A DNA stretch of 64,000 nucleotides from Tenacibaculum gallaicum (GTDB lineage Bacteria > Bacteroidota > Bacteroidia > Flavobacteriales > Flavobacteriaceae): the NCBI RefSeq assembly GCF_003387615.1, contig NZ_QUNS01000002.1, positions 463,698 through 527,697 of the forward strand. Direction: 5' to 3'. This document shows positions 44,396-54,389 of this stretch, one piece after another; the stretch's first letter is position 1; each line of letters begins with the position of its first letter. The translations under genes and the position numbers were made by a program. The notes under the pieces were generated by a model. It made no database searches, was not told where the DNA came from, and worked only from the letters and a program-made list of their open reading frames with translations.

Positions 44396-45001
44396 TTAAA
44401 CTACTTCTTTTTCTAAAGCTAAAAAATGTGTGACCTTTGAATTGTGATTGTTATGCAGTGGAATAATGTGTAATTCACATTTATAGGTAGAATTATCTTT
44501 TCTGTAATTGACAATTATATCTTTAAAAGGCTTTCCTTTTAGTAGTTTCGTTTGAATCCTTTTTCTAGTAGTTTCCTTGGTTTCTTCACCTTGTAAAAAA
44601 CGTGGAGTTTTGTTTAAAGCAAACTCTTTTTTATACCCCGTCATTTTTGTAAAACCGTCACTCACCCAAACTATTTTTTTATTCCTATCAGTAAGAACTA
44701 AAGATTCATAATAGTTCTCTTTTATAATATGTGATATGTTGTTTTTCCAGTTAAGGTTTTTAGATAGCGTTTTTATAATTTTTAAGTCACTATATAACTC
44801 TTTTTCAAAAAACAAATCTTGAATACCCCAACTTAAAAGGTTTACACTTTTCTTAGAAGAAGGTTCAAGGTCAGTAGCAATTTTAGTATACTCTTCTTTT
44901 TCCAAATTAGACACATAAATATCTAAAGACATCATTTTATCAAAACTATTTTTCATATCAACTAAGTAACTACTTTTTTTAGAAAAATTAAAACTTTTCA
45001 A
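44396..45001 (-). CDS. PAS-domain protein, LOV-like but without the photoactive cysteine
   Basis: A 201-residue protein. The first 95 residues are unassigned helices. The PAS domain covers about 96-200: ESLVLTDRNKKIVWVSDGFTKMTGY, TPRFLQGEETKETTRKRIQ and KDIIVNYRKDNSTYKCELHIIPL. The FLQGEET wording is that of LOV photoreceptors, but the adduct-forming Cys of NCRFLQ is replaced by Thr-Pro, so flavin photochemistry by adduct is not expected. No output domain is attached. Its start lies 14 bases inside the preceding TIGR02757 gene, suggesting coupled translation; an in-frame ATG at 44956 is an alternative start. Confidence 0.75.
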   Translation of the reverse strand: MKSFNFSKKSSYLVDMKNSFDKMMSLDIYVSNLEKEEYTKIATDLEPSSKKSVNLLSWGIQDLFFEKELYSDLKIIKTLSKNLNWKNNISHIIKENYYESLVLTDRNKKIVWVSDGFTKMTGYKKEFALNKTPRFLQGEETKETTRKRIQTKLLKGKPFKDIIVNYRKDNSTYKCELHIIPLHNNHNSKVTHFLALEKEVV

Positions 45002-45752
45002 AAACGCCTAAACCAAATAAGGCAAAATCATACCTAACAGGGTCTCTTTTATCAAACTTCCTTAACGTTAGGTCAAGTTCTTGAATTGCTTTCCAGTCAT
45101 TCTGTTTTCGAGTAAGGATTCTCAGTTTTCGAGCAACATTTCCTGTGTGAACATCTAAGGGTAAATGCAAGTTAGCCTGTGAGTGTTTTTTCCACATACC
45201 TAAATCGACTCCAGTAGTATTATCGCGTACCATCCAACGTAAAAACATGTTAATTCGCTTCGATGCTGAACCTTTCAACGGATCGGAAACATGTTTTAAA
45301 GTTCTTGGTTGGTGTAGTATTTCAAAAAAAACTTGTTTAAAATGATGAATAGCATGCTGATAATTATCGGCATTACCTTTAGGTCGTAAAACAGCTTCTA
45401 ATCCGCCATGGTTTTGGTAGATGTTTTTTAATGATTGAATAAAAAATTTAAAGTCATCTGCATTAAAAGTTCTGTGAACAAATCCATCAAAACTAGCTAA
45501 ATCTTCTTCAGTATGATTGAGCACAAAATCGTAAGGTGAGTTTCCCATTAAGCTCATCATTTTATGGGAGTTGTTAATAATCATTTTACGATTTCCCCAG
45601 GCAATAGTTGCTGCTAGAAAACCAGCAATTTCAACATCTTCTTTCAACGAAAATAGATGTGGAATTTGAATTGGGTCACTATCAATAAAATCAGGATTGT
45701 TGTACTTTGTTACTTTTTCGTCTAAAAATTCTTTAAGTTCCTTTTTGTTCAT
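44988..45752 (-). CDS. TIGR02757-family protein of unknown function
   Basis: A 254-residue protein of a family conserved in Bacteroidota and some other phyla. Recognisable blocks are NPDFIDSDPIQIPHLF, EIAGFLAATIAWGNRKMI, KGSASKRINMFLRWMVR and LPLDVHTGNVARKLRIL followed by RRDP-like DKRDPVRYDFALFGLG. The late HTG and DP(V/I)RYDFALF pattern hints at a helical DNA-glycosylase-like fold, but no activity is established. It is separated from the CPBP gene by no spacer and overlaps the PAS gene. Confidence 0.82.
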   Translation of the reverse strand: MNKKELKEFLDEKVTKYNNPDFIDSDPIQIPHLFSLKEDVEIAGFLAATIAWGNRKMIINNSHKMMSLMGNSPYDFVLNHTEEDLASFDGFVHRTFNADDFKFFIQSLKNIYQNHGGLEAVLRPKGNADNYQHAIHHFKQVFFEILHQPRTLKHVSDPLKGSASKRINMFLRWMVRDNTTGVDLGMWKKHSQANLHLPLDVHTGNVARKLRILTRKQNDWKAIQELDLTLRKFDKRDPVRYDFALFGLGVFEKF

Positions 45753-46286
45753 TTAAAATAGAAAAATATTTAGTGCAAAAATAGTTAGATTATAAGTTAT
45801 GTGTAAACATATACTCCATATAAGTCCGAATTTAATACGAATAAAACTATAGTATAATCCAGCAAAAAATTGAGGTGCAACTAATAATGGAGAAAACAAA
45901 ATTGTATATAAAGTTATATTATAATTGAAATGAATATAGGCAAAAACAAAAGCAGATAGATAAAATAAAATTTTAAATGTTTGTTTGTTTTTAAATAAGG
46001 TTAAAGGTGCCCTAAAAATAATCTCTTCAATGGTAGAAATAATAAAGATATAACAAAGTAAATTAATTATATTTTTAAAAGAGATATTAAATATATAGTC
46101 TTTATATTTTACTAAATGGAAATTTTCAAAGAGATTAGATATAAAAATGAAAAAATAAGATGTGAGTAAACAAAAAGTGAGTATTTTAAAAAACTTAACT
46201 ATTCTGTATTTAAAGTCATTGTTCGTGTCTTTTTCTAAAAGAGGGTTTTTGAAGTATACAATAAGTTCGTTAAATACTTTGTTCAT
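45753..46286 (-). CDS. CPBP-family intramembrane metalloprotease-like protein, copy 1
   Basis: A 177-residue protein with about five hydrophobic helices. The CPBP (Abi/CAAX protease-like) motif 1 is EEIIFRAPL, followed by a second motif region (FAYIHFN) and a third near the end (ICLHITYN). It resembles the next gene in layout (FNELIVYFKNPLLEKDTN at the N-terminus against FQELISYLKNPVLEKDTN), so the two arose by tandem duplication. Substrates are unknown. One base separates the two genes. Confidence 0.82.
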   Translation of the reverse strand: MNKVFNELIVYFKNPLLEKDTNNDFKYRIVKFFKILTFCLLTSYFFIFISNLFENFHLVKYKDYIFNISFKNIINLLCYIFIISTIEEIIFRAPLTLFKNKQTFKILFYLSAFVFAYIHFNYNITLYTILFSPLLVAPQFFAGLYYSFIRIKFGLIWSICLHITYNLTIFALNIFLF

Positions 46287-46287
46287 T

Positions 46288-46839
46288 TTATGCTAAATCT
46301 CCTGCAAAACTAAGCAAAACAAAGAAAGCATTGTAACAAGCGTGTAATAAGATACTCCATTGTAAACCAAAACGAACTCTTATAAATCCTAAATAACCAC
46401 CTAAAATAGTTTGTGGAGCTACTAATATTGGTGCTAATAAAAGTACGTTAGTAGTAATAGTAAAGTTAGTTAAATGTACCAAACCAAAAAGTAGCGCAAA
46501 TGCATAAAAGGCTATTTTAAAAGTTTTTTTACCATGAAATAAGGTGATTGGAGCTCTAAAAAATAATTCTTCAAACAATGGTGCTAAAATAATTGCTAAA
46601 AAAGCAATAAACCATTTAGAGTGTTCTTTTAGTAGTTCCTCCATAGCATGTTCATTCATATTTACCCAACCCAATTCTTCAATAAGAACAAAAAGGGGGG
46701 ATAATGCTGCACCTGTAATAATACTTATGATCAATAGATGAAAGAATTTTTGAAATCGATACGTACTATTCTGGTTAGTATCTTTTTCTAAAACAGGATT
46801 TTTTAAATAACTGATAAGCTCTTGAAAAGTTTCTTTCAT
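46288..46839 (-). CDS. CPBP-family intramembrane metalloprotease-like protein, copy 2
   Basis: A 183-residue paralogue of the gene just downstream. The motif is EELFFRAPITLF, with later FGLVHLTN and LLHACYNAFF supplying the remaining conserved histidines and asparagine. Hydrophobic helices span most of the protein. CPBP proteins include prenyl-protein proteases and bacteriocin immunity factors, but no bacteriocin gene is adjacent. It is first of a likely run of five - strand genes down to the DUF6122 gene. Confidence 0.83.
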   Translation of the reverse strand: MKETFQELISYLKNPVLEKDTNQNSTYRFQKFFHLLIISIITGAALSPLFVLIEELGWVNMNEHAMEELLKEHSKWFIAFLAIILAPLFEELFFRAPITLFHGKKTFKIAFYAFALLFGLVHLTNFTITTNVLLLAPILVAPQTILGGYLGFIRVRFGLQWSILLHACYNAFFVLLSFAGDLA

Positions 46840-46884
46840 GGAATTGATTTATTAATTAGTAGGCAGAAACTTTAAATAGTTACA

Positions 46885-47547
46885 TTATTCAACTATAATT
46901 CCGTCTTTCATGGTAAGTGTTCTATCAGCCATTTTCGCTAACTCTTTGTTGTGTGTGACTAACACAAAAGTTTGTCCGAACTCATCACGCAGTTTAAAAA
47001 ATAACTCATGTAAGTTTTTAGCAGAAGTAGAGTCAAGGTTTCCTGAAGGTTCATCAGCAAAAATAACAGAAGGCTCATTAATTAAAGCTCTGGCAACAGC
47101 AACACGTTGTTGCTCCCCTCCAGAAAGCTCGTTAGGCTTATGATTTTCTCTATGCGATAATCCTAAAAAGGCTAGTAATTCTTTGGCTCTTTTTTCGGTT
47201 TCTGCTTTTCCTTTTCCTCCTATAAAAGCAGGAATACAAACATTTTCTAAAGCAGTAAATTCAGGTAATAACTGATGAAATTGAAAAATAAACCCAATAT
47301 GTTTATTCCTGAAAGTAGAAACTTTTATATCGTTTAAATCTTTAATAGAAACACCATCAACTAACAATTCGTAGTTTTGGTCTTTTAAAGGTTTATCTAA
47401 AGTTCCTAAAATTTGCAATAAGGTTGTTTTACCAGCTCCAGAAGGACCAACAATAGCTACAATTTCTCCTTTTTTTATATGAAGGTCAACGCCTTTTAAA
47501 ATTTCTACCTCTCCGTAATGTTTGTGGATGTTTTTAGCAACAATCAT
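46885..47547 (-). CDS. LolD-like ABC transporter ATP-binding protein
   Basis: A 220-residue ATPase. Walker A is [11 protein letters not shown] (from about residue 34), the Q-loop region is [18 protein letters not shown], the signature is [15 protein letters not shown], Walker B is [13 protein letters not shown] and the switch is LVTHNKEL. This wording fits the LolD/MacB-type group that drives lipoprotein release or transenvelope export. No permease gene is adjacent, so the partner is elsewhere. Confidence 0.9.
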   Translation of the reverse strand: MIVAKNIHKHYGEVEILKGVDLHIKKGEIVAIVGPSGAGKTTLLQILGTLDKPLKDQNYELLVDGVSIKDLNDIKVSTFRNKHIGFIFQFHQLLPEFTALENVCIPAFIGGKGKAETEKRAKELLAFLGLSHRENHKPNELSGGEQQRVAVARALINEPSVIFADEPSGNLDSTSAKNLHELFFKLRDEFGQTFVLVTHNKELAKMADRTLTMKDGIIVE

Positions 47548-47575
47548 AGTGTTATTTTCTAAGTAACGAATGTAT

Positions 47576-47615
47576 AAAAAAGAAATCAGATAAACTTTAA
47601 TGCTTATCTGATTTC
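47576..47615 (-). terminator. Rho-independent terminator of the DUF5916 gene
   Basis: A perfect 12-bp stem, GAAATCAGATAA (47582-47593) and TTATCTGATTTC (47604-47615), with a 10-base loop. The A-run on its left is a T-run on the - strand, placing it correctly for transcription leaving the DUF5916 gene. Confidence 0.85.
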
Positions 47616-47636
47616 AAATAATAAATGAACGTGTAT

Positions 47637-50171
47637 TTAAATTATGTTTTTGATGTTGTTATAGTCGATAAAATAAACCAATCTAACGGAAAACCTATGT
47701 TGCATACTTTGGTCAAAAAGCTTAGAGATATTGTTTTTGAAATCAATATTTGCAGGAGCAAAATCATGATCAGGTCTTATAGAGTTTCTGTAGAAAAAAA
47801 TCAATTGACTACCAGGAGCAAATTGCCATTGATAATTTAAGTCTAAGTTCCAACTATTAAAATTTTTATCGTGTTCTCCTTGATAATTATTTGAAGTAAG
47901 TTCTCCGTTATCTTCATTTAAGCTAAAATATTTTCCTTGATATGGAACTTTACTCCAGTTATGCCTAAACGATAACGACGCTGCTGATTTTGTACTAAAC
48001 GTATATTTTCCAGTTAAAGAATTGTCATAAGTAGCCCAATCTCGTTGCCCGAAAATAATATGATCTTTTAAAGGAGCTAATGAAGGTTTTTCTTCTACAT
48101 CATCTTCATCAATTTTTGTAACATAGCCTTGACCGTTATTTGTTTTACCATACCTGAAACCATAAATTAAAGAAAACTTGTTAGTAAAACGATATCTAGG
48201 AGAAATTCTGAACCCATAGTCTTCTTTAGGATTGTTCTTATAAAAAGTATAATACCAATCGTAGTCTATAGCGAACTTTTTTCTATAATCAGTAGACCCC
48301 CAGTGATTCACATTTAGCCTTTCAGGTCTGTTAAAATAAACTCCACTAGTAGTTCCTTGTCTTGGTTCAAAAAAATCTTTTCGTTCTGTGCTATAATTCA
48401 AATTTCCTCCAAAACTGAATCGCTTTTTTGTGTCAGCACCAAAAGATAAACTAGCATTTGTACCTACATACGTTCCTGGATTGTGTAAGAAGTTAACATC
48501 ATAAAAAATATTAACTCTATAATTATTGAATAGTCCTTTAGGTTTTAACAGCTGGTAACCGATAAAACCGTAAATAACTTGTTCGTTATTGCTAAATAGA
48601 ATTCCCATGTCGTTAGGGTTATAGTCTTTGTTTTCAAAATTATACCCAATTTCTCCACGCCAATTCCCTGATTGCTTACCTATACTAGTATCGAAAGTGT
48701 AACCTGTATTAGGATTGTCTTCATCGTCAGAAATAGTACTCATTTTAAAACTACCATCTATATTGTATCTACTTTTTTTGTCTTCAACATGCCATAATAA
48801 CCCCGTAATATTAGCATCTCTAAATCGTCCATCACGAGTTACATTGGTGTTAATTAAGGTAACAGATGAGTTTTGATTAAACTGCTGATCTAATACCATA
48901 ATATTATAATTAGAAAACGGATTTACTGTAGTTTTATAGGTGCTAACATTACTAATAGTATCTAATCCGTTAATAGTTTGCTCTGTTCTTTCAACAGTAG
49001 CTTCTGTTTTTTCGGTAATAGCATTAAAAAAGCCAACTCCTAAACCTCCTTTGGTTCTTCCTGATATTTTTATAGCGTTTAGCATTTGAACTTTATCAGG
49101 AATATCTATAACTTCATCATTTACTTTTTTACCATCAGTAAATTCATCATCATCTTTTCGTTCATCAGAAAATTGATCTATTGGTCTTCCACCAATTCTT
49201 CTCGAATAAAATAAACGCCCTTTGCTAAATAGCTCAGTTCCTTCGGTAAAAAACTGACGTTGTTCTGTAAATTGTTGTTCAAAAGGACCTAGGTTTAAGG
49301 TAACATTGTCAAAACCTACTTGACTAAAATCAGGAATTAATGTTGCGTCTAGTGTAAAGTTTTCAGTAATTCCATATTTTACATCCATACCAACACTCCA
49401 GTCAAAGTCAGTATTACCATCTTTAGTGGTTGTAGTTGCCGATGCGTATGGATAAAAGTTTAATCGAGTAGGAGGTTTTATATTGGTAAAGTTTTTATAC
49501 AAACCATCATACTGTGTCCAATTCCCTTGTTGGTTATCAATATGGTTCCAAGTAAACTGAGCATTTAAATTTAGTACTTTTCTGTGGTAGTTGATTCCCC
49601 ATGATTGAACAGGAACGTTAGCAAAACGTAAAGCTCTATAAGGAATCTTCATCTCTACAACCCAAGAGTCTTCGTTAATACTAAAATCACTTTCCCAAAC
49701 GGCACTCCAATTAAAATCTTCATTACCATTAGAAACTTTTGAGTCGGCTTGTGCGCCCGAACTAGTTACAATAAACTCAAAAGGATTTTGTCCGTCATCA
49801 TTAGGGTTAATGGTTATTAAAAAGAAATCACTGTTACCAATATTATCTCTGTTAGTAAATTCAGCTGGTATTTTTGATGGTTCAGGGTCGTACATTTTAG
49901 CACTGATGTATATAGCATTATCATCATATACTAATTTTACTATTGTTTTATGGGTATTAGGTTCTGCTTTTCCATTGTCAGGACGCATCATCACAAAATC
50001 TTTAGCAACAGGAACATTTTTCCATGCAACATCATCTAATTCTCCGTCAATTTTTGGTGGAGAAGCTACACGTACTACGTCTAGTTTTTTTCTGTTTTGG
50101 TTAATGGTTTGGGCAGTTGTAACTCCTATAAAGAAGAAACAGGTTGTAATAAATGCTAAAACTTTAAGCAT
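47637..50171 (-). CDS. DUF5916 outer-membrane protein with CBM9-like N-terminal domain
   Basis: An 844-residue protein. Residues 1-20 are a signal peptide (ending GVTTAQ). A CBM9-like sugar-binding-type fold follows (VASPPKIDGELDDVAWKNV, FVMMRPDNG, FEFIVTSSGAQ, EMKIPYRALRF). The remainder (about 230-844) is DUF5916, a predicted beta-barrel with alternating hydrophobic strands and FTEGTELFSKGRLFYSRRIGG. Such proteins are common in Bacteroidota and their function is unknown. It is transcribed divergently from sucC across a 242-base gap. Confidence 0.88.
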   Translation of the reverse strand: MLKVLAFITTCFFFIGVTTAQTINQNRKKLDVVRVASPPKIDGELDDVAWKNVPVAKDFVMMRPDNGKAEPNTHKTIVKLVYDDNAIYISAKMYDPEPSKIPAEFTNRDNIGNSDFFLITINPNDDGQNPFEFIVTSSGAQADSKVSNGNEDFNWSAVWESDFSINEDSWVVEMKIPYRALRFANVPVQSWGINYHRKVLNLNAQFTWNHIDNQQGNWTQYDGLYKNFTNIKPPTRLNFYPYASATTTTKDGNTDFDWSVGMDVKYGITENFTLDATLIPDFSQVGFDNVTLNLGPFEQQFTEQRQFFTEGTELFSKGRLFYSRRIGGRPIDQFSDERKDDDEFTDGKKVNDEVIDIPDKVQMLNAIKISGRTKGGLGVGFFNAITEKTEATVERTEQTINGLDTISNVSTYKTTVNPFSNYNIMVLDQQFNQNSSVTLINTNVTRDGRFRDANITGLLWHVEDKKSRYNIDGSFKMSTISDDEDNPNTGYTFDTSIGKQSGNWRGEIGYNFENKDYNPNDMGILFSNNEQVIYGFIGYQLLKPKGLFNNYRVNIFYDVNFLHNPGTYVGTNASLSFGADTKKRFSFGGNLNYSTERKDFFEPRQGTTSGVYFNRPERLNVNHWGSTDYRKKFAIDYDWYYTFYKNNPKEDYGFRISPRYRFTNKFSLIYGFRYGKTNNGQGYVTKIDEDDVEEKPSLAPLKDHIIFGQRDWATYDNSLTGKYTFSTKSAASLSFRHNWSKVPYQGKYFSLNEDNGELTSNNYQGEHDKNFNSWNLDLNYQWQFAPGSQLIFFYRNSIRPDHDFAPANIDFKNNISKLFDQSMQHRFSVRLVYFIDYNNIKNII

Positions 50172-50381
50172 AGTTGATTGAGATATAGTATTAGTTGTTG
50201 AGCTAAATTATTATGATTTGGGTTAATAAATCACAAAATCACGTTAATTACAGTAAAGACCTGTTAAAAAAAAGAATGTTACATGTTTAAGTGTTAAAAA
50301 AATGTAAAAACGAAAATTGAATAAAATTGATTTTAATCATAAATTAAAGTACAATTTATAAGGTATTATAAATTGAATTTG

Positions 50382-50389
50382 TATTTTTG
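50382..50389 (+). promoter_or_regulatory. Bacteroidota-type -7 box upstream of sucC
   Basis: TATTTTTG matches TAnnTTTG and lies 24 bases before the sucC start within the 242-base divergent intergenic region (50172-50413). No clear -33 TTTG was found, and nothing else was recognised in the rest of that gap. Confidence 0.5.
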
Positions 50390-50413
50390 TTCGACTTTAA
50401 AAATTCATATCTA

Positions 50414-51610
50414 ATGAACTTACACGAATATCAAGGTAAAGAAATATTAAGCAGTTTTGGCGTTCGTATTCAACGCGGAATTGTTGCAAATACTCCAGAA
50501 GAAGCTGTTGAAGCAGCAAAGAAATTAACAGAAGAAACAGGTACAGGTTGGCACGTAATTAAAGCTCAAGTACACGCAGGTGGTCGTGGAAAAGGAGGTG
50601 GAGTTAAGTTAGCTAAAAACTTAGACGAAGTGAAAAGCATTTCTGATGATATTTTAGGAATGATGTTAGTAACTCCTCAAACTTCAGCAGAAGGAAAGTT
50701 AGTTAACCAAGTGTTAATTGCTGAGGATGTATATTATCCTGGTGATAGTGAGCCAGATGAATTTTATATGTCAGTTTTATTAAACCGTGCTACTGGTAGA
50801 AACATGATTATGTACTCTACTGAAGGAGGTATGGATATTGAAACAGTGGCAGAAGAAACTCCACATTTAATTTTTACAGAAGAAATTGATCCTGCAACAG
50901 GATTATTGCCTTTCCAAGCTCGTAAAATTGCTTTTAACTTAGGTTTAAGCGGTGGAGCTTTAAAAGAAATGGTAAAATTTGTTACTGCTTTATATACTGC
51001 ATACATCAAGTCTGATTCTTCGATGTTTGAAATTAACCCAGTATTAAAAACATCTGATGATAAAATTATGGCAGTAGATGCTAAAGTATCGTTAGATGAG
51101 AATGCATTATACCGTCATAAAGATTATGCAGCAATGCGTGATTTACGTGAAGAAAACCCTATTGAGGTTGAAGCGAAAGCTGCAGGATTAAACTATGTAG
51201 ATTTAGATGGTAACGTTGGATGTATGGTAAACGGAGCTGGTTTAGCAATGGGAACTATGGATTTAATTAAGCAAGCAGGTGGTGATCCAGCTAACTTCTT
51301 AGATGTTGGTGGTACTGCAGATGCACAACGTGTTGAAACTGCTTTCGGAATTATTTTAAAAGATCCTAATGTAAAAGCTATCTTAGTAAACATTTTTGGA
51401 GGAATCGTTCGTTGTGATCGTGTTGCTCAAGGTGTTGTAGATGCTTATAAGAATATGGGAGACAAAATTAATGTGCCTATTATTTGTCGTTTACAAGGAA
51501 CAAATGCTAAAGAAGCAAAAGAATTAATTGACAACAGCGGAATGGAAATTATCTCAGCTACTGAGTTCCAAGAAGCTGCTGATAAAGTAGGAGAAGTTTT
51601 AAGTGCTTAA
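50414..51610 (+). CDS. sucC: Succinyl-CoA synthetase (ADP-forming) subunit beta
   Basis: A 398-residue TCA-cycle enzyme subunit that forms succinate and ATP/GTP from succinyl-CoA with the alpha subunit SucD. The start is ATG 50414 ([12 protein letters not shown]), the family's invariant beginning; an earlier in-frame ATG at 50387 adds 9 unrelated residues. The N-terminal ATP-grasp domain has [14 protein letters not shown], the specificity region follows, and the C-terminal CoA-ligase domain has FLDVGGTAD and [15 protein letters not shown]. sucD is not adjacent, which is usual in this group. A terminator follows at 51648-51672. Confidence 0.97.
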   Translation: MNLHEYQGKEILSSFGVRIQRGIVANTPEEAVEAAKKLTEETGTGWHVIKAQVHAGGRGKGGGVKLAKNLDEVKSISDDILGMMLVTPQTSAEGKLVNQVLIAEDVYYPGDSEPDEFYMSVLLNRATGRNMIMYSTEGGMDIETVAEETPHLIFTEEIDPATGLLPFQARKIAFNLGLSGGALKEMVKFVTALYTAYIKSDSSMFEINPVLKTSDDKIMAVDAKVSLDENALYRHKDYAAMRDLREENPIEVEAKAAGLNYVDLDGNVGCMVNGAGLAMGTMDLIKQAGGDPANFLDVGGTADAQRVETAFGIILKDPNVKAILVNIFGGIVRCDRVAQGVVDAYKNMGDKINVPIICRLQGTNAKEAKELIDNSGMEIISATEFQEAADKVGEVLSA

Positions 51611-51647
51611 ACTACCTTTTAATTCTTAGTAATAATATATTAGAAAG

Positions 51648-51672
51648 CCTCACTATTGCAGTGAGGTTTTTT
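51648..51672 (+). terminator. Rho-independent terminator of sucC
   Basis: CCTCACT (51648-51654) pairs with AGTGAGG (51660-51666), extended by flanking A-T pairs, and is followed by six T. It shares its core with the hairpin at the end of the biosynthetic operon. Confidence 0.88.
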
Positions 51673-51707
51673 GTTTTAAATAAGGTAGTTTAAAGTTTTA
51701 AAGGACT

Positions 51708-52331
51708 TTACCTGTTTAGGACACCTATTATTTCTGGAGCATAATATTCTCCTCTAAATGTAAAATAGTTTCCATTAGGTCTAATAATAATATAACTGTA
51801 ACAAGGATATTGGAATTTAAAAAATGTTTTTTCCATGATTGATTCCTTATCTGGATACCAAGAAAAGTAATCACTAAAGTTATTAACTGTACGTGTGTCT
51901 TTAAAAATAAAAAACTGAGATATATTTTCTTTATTCTTTAATTCTTGAACGAAACGCTTAAAGTTTTTAATACTAGCTTTGCTCCAAGGGTTGTTTGCAA
52001 TACAACAGTTGTCTTGTTTTGGGAAATAATTAATAATAATAGTTTTTGTTGAGTCAATTTTTTCATCAGACAAATAAAAAAGATATTTTTTAATTTTATT
52101 ATGGGTGTTAATATCAATTCTTCCATGTTTTCTTTTAGCAACTTTTATTAAGGCTATTGTAGTTGAATCTTCTTGTATTTGGAAATGAAAAAAATGTTCA
52201 TTTTTTTCGTTTGAAAAATATGTTTCCTTAGTAAGTTTAATAAAGTCTTCATTAAGAAAAATAGTATCTTTTAATTGAGCGTAAGAGTTCAAAGAAATAA
52301 AAATAATGAGTGAAGTTAAAAATTTTAGCAT
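51708..52331 (-). CDS. Hypothetical secreted protein
   Basis: A 207-residue protein I do not recognise. A signal peptide is clear (LTSLIIFISLNSYAQ, residues 4-18). The mature part is rich in Lys, Asn and Phe, has a Cys pair in KQDNCCIANNPWSK and ends with YFTFRGEYYAPEIIGVLNR, a motif-like aromatic patch. No domain, repeat or membrane segment is visible. It lies 32 bases downstream of uvrB on the same strand and may be co-transcribed, though their functions look unrelated. Confidence 0.7.
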   Translation of the reverse strand: MLKFLTSLIIFISLNSYAQLKDTIFLNEDFIKLTKETYFSNEKNEHFFHFQIQEDSTTIALIKVAKRKHGRIDINTHNKIKKYLFYLSDEKIDSTKTIIINYFPKQDNCCIANNPWSKASIKNFKRFVQELKNKENISQFFIFKDTRTVNNFSDYFSWYPDKESIMEKTFFKFQYPCYSYIIIRPNGNYFTFRGEYYAPEIIGVLNR

Positions 52332-52363
52332 TTTTCTAGTAAAAATACATAATTTTTATAAAA

Positions 52364-54352
52364 CTACAATTTTTCTTTCAAAACCTCAATTTCATCACGG
52401 AGTTGTGCTGCTACTAAAAAGTCTAATGCTTTAGCAGCTTCTTCCATTTGCTTGCGTTTGGTACGAATACGTTTTTCTATTTCTTGTTTAGGTAAGTATT
52501 CCAACTCTTGTTCAGCAGCTTTTTGTGCCACATTATCATAATGATACGAGGTAATAGCATTTTTAGATAGCGTATTGTCTATCTTTTTATTGATTTGTGT
52601 TGGAGTAATTCCGTGAGCCGTATTGTAATTAATTTGCTTTTCACGTCTGCGATTGGTCTCGTCAATGGTGAGTTGCATACTGTTGGTAATTTTGTCAGCA
52701 TACATAATCGCTCTACCGTTTACATTACGAGCAGCGCGTCCAACGGTTTGTGTTAACGAACGGTGAGAACGTAAAAAACCTTCTTTGTCAGCATCTAAAA
52801 TAGCCACTAATGATACTTCTGGTAAATCTAAGCCTTCCCTTAAAAGGTTAACTCCAATAAGTACATCGAATAATCCTTTACGCAAATCTTGCATAATTTC
52901 TACACGTTCTAAGGTGTCTACATCAGAATGAATATAACGACAGCGTACTTGAATTCGAGTTAGGTATTTTGCCAATTCTTCAGCCATACGCTTGGTTAAG
53001 GTAGTCACCAAAGTACGTTCGTCTTTTTCAACACGAATTTGAATTTCTTCAATTAAGTCATCAATTTGATTTAAGCTAGGACGAACTTCAATTTCTGGGT
53101 CTAATAATCCCGTAGGTCGGATTACTTGTTCTATAAATAAACCTTCTGTTTTTTGTAATTCATAATCTGCTGGTGTTGCAGACACATAAATTACTTGATT
53201 TTGTAGAGCTTCAAATTCTTCAAACTTTAGTGGACGATTGTCCATAGCAGCTGGTAGGCGAAATCCGTATTCTACCAAGTTTTCTTTACGACTTCTGTCT
53301 CCACCATACATCGCGTGAACTTGTGGTACGGTAACATGACTTTCGTCAATTACCATTAGATAATCATCAGGAAAATAATCTAACAAACAAAAAGGGCGGG
53401 TACCTGCTTCTCTTCCGTCTAAGTAACGAGAATAATTTTCGATTCCAGAACAATAGCCTAACTCACGAATCATTTCTAGGTCGAATTCAGTACGTTCTTG
53501 TAAACGTTTTGCTTCTAAATGTTTTCCTATCTCTTTAAAATAATCTACTTGTTTCACCATATCATCTTGAATTTGATGAATGGCATTTTGTAGTATGTCA
53601 GGAGAGGTTACGAATAAGTTAGCTGGATAAATATTCAGCTTGTCTAATCGCGTAAGAACTTCGTTGGTTTCAATATCAAAGGTTTCAATTTCTTCTATTT
53701 CATCTCCAAAAAAATGAATTCTATATCCATTATCTCCATAAGAAGGATAAATGGTAACAACATCACCTTTTACCTTAAACGTTCCACTTTTTATTTCAAC
53801 TTCTGTACGAGCATATAAACTTGTAACTAAGCGATGTAAAAATTTGGTACGAGAAATTTGTTGGTCAACTTCAATAGTAATAACATTTTTTTTGAACTCA
53901 GTCGGATTTCCAATACCATACAAACAAGATACCGAGGCTACTACTAACACATCTCGACGTCCTGAAAGTAGGGAAGAAGAGGTACTAATTCGTAAGCGTT
54001 CTATCTCATCGTTGATGGATAAGTCTTTTTCAATGTAGGTTCCTGTTACAGGGATATAAGCTTCTGGTTGATAGTAATCATAATATGAAACGAAATATTC
54101 TACAGCATTGTTTGGAAAGAACTGTTTGAATTCAGAGTACAACTGAGCAGCCAAGGTTTTGTTATGAGCCAATACTAGCGTAGGTCTATTTACTTCGGCT
54201 ACAACATTGGCAACCGAAAACGTTTTACCAGATCCGGTAACCCCTAAAAGTGTTTGGTATCTTTCATCGGCTAAAATTCCGTTTGAAAGTTGTTTAATGG
54301 CCTGAGGTTGATCCCCTGTTGGTTTAAATTCTGAGTGTAATTCAAAGTTCAT
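52364..54352 (-). CDS. uvrB: Excinuclease ABC subunit UvrB
   Basis: A 662-residue nucleotide-excision-repair helicase-like subunit that verifies damage with UvrA and recruits UvrC. It starts FELHSEFKPTGDQPQAIKQL, with Walker A GVTGSGKT at residues 37-44. The beta-hairpin region that clamps DNA is FVSYYDYYQPEAYIP. DESHVTVPQ is the DEAD-like motif, and LLREGLDLPEVSLVAILDADKEGFLRS and QTVGRAARN are helicase motifs V-VI. The C-terminal UVR motif (EKRIRTKRKQMEEAAKALDF) binds UvrC. Length is normal. A TATTTTTG -7-like box lies 5 bases before the start codon. Confidence 0.97.
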   Translation of the reverse strand: MNFELHSEFKPTGDQPQAIKQLSNGILADERYQTLLGVTGSGKTFSVANVVAEVNRPTLVLAHNKTLAAQLYSEFKQFFPNNAVEYFVSYYDYYQPEAYIPVTGTYIEKDLSINDEIERLRISTSSSLLSGRRDVLVVASVSCLYGIGNPTEFKKNVITIEVDQQISRTKFLHRLVTSLYARTEVEIKSGTFKVKGDVVTIYPSYGDNGYRIHFFGDEIEEIETFDIETNEVLTRLDKLNIYPANLFVTSPDILQNAIHQIQDDMVKQVDYFKEIGKHLEAKRLQERTEFDLEMIRELGYCSGIENYSRYLDGREAGTRPFCLLDYFPDDYLMVIDESHVTVPQVHAMYGGDRSRKENLVEYGFRLPAAMDNRPLKFEEFEALQNQVIYVSATPADYELQKTEGLFIEQVIRPTGLLDPEIEVRPSLNQIDDLIEEIQIRVEKDERTLVTTLTKRMAEELAKYLTRIQVRCRYIHSDVDTLERVEIMQDLRKGLFDVLIGVNLLREGLDLPEVSLVAILDADKEGFLRSHRSLTQTVGRAARNVNGRAIMYADKITNSMQLTIDETNRRREKQINYNTAHGITPTQINKKIDNTLSKNAITSYHYDNVAQKAAEQELEYLPKQEIEKRIRTKRKQMEEAAKALDFLVAAQLRDEIEVLKEKL

Positions 54353-54389
54353 TCAACAAAAATACGGATAGTTATTTATGTGATGAATT

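Noticed and set aside
50387..51610. Longer start at 50387 for sucC
   Set aside because: The invariant N-terminus [12 protein letters not shown] begins at 50414, and the upstream ATG lies within the probable -7 promoter box region.
54357..54364. TATTTTTG on the - strand as a promoter making uvrB mRNA almost leaderless
   Set aside because: Only 5 bases from the start codon and without a -33 element, so chance in AT-rich sequence is likely.
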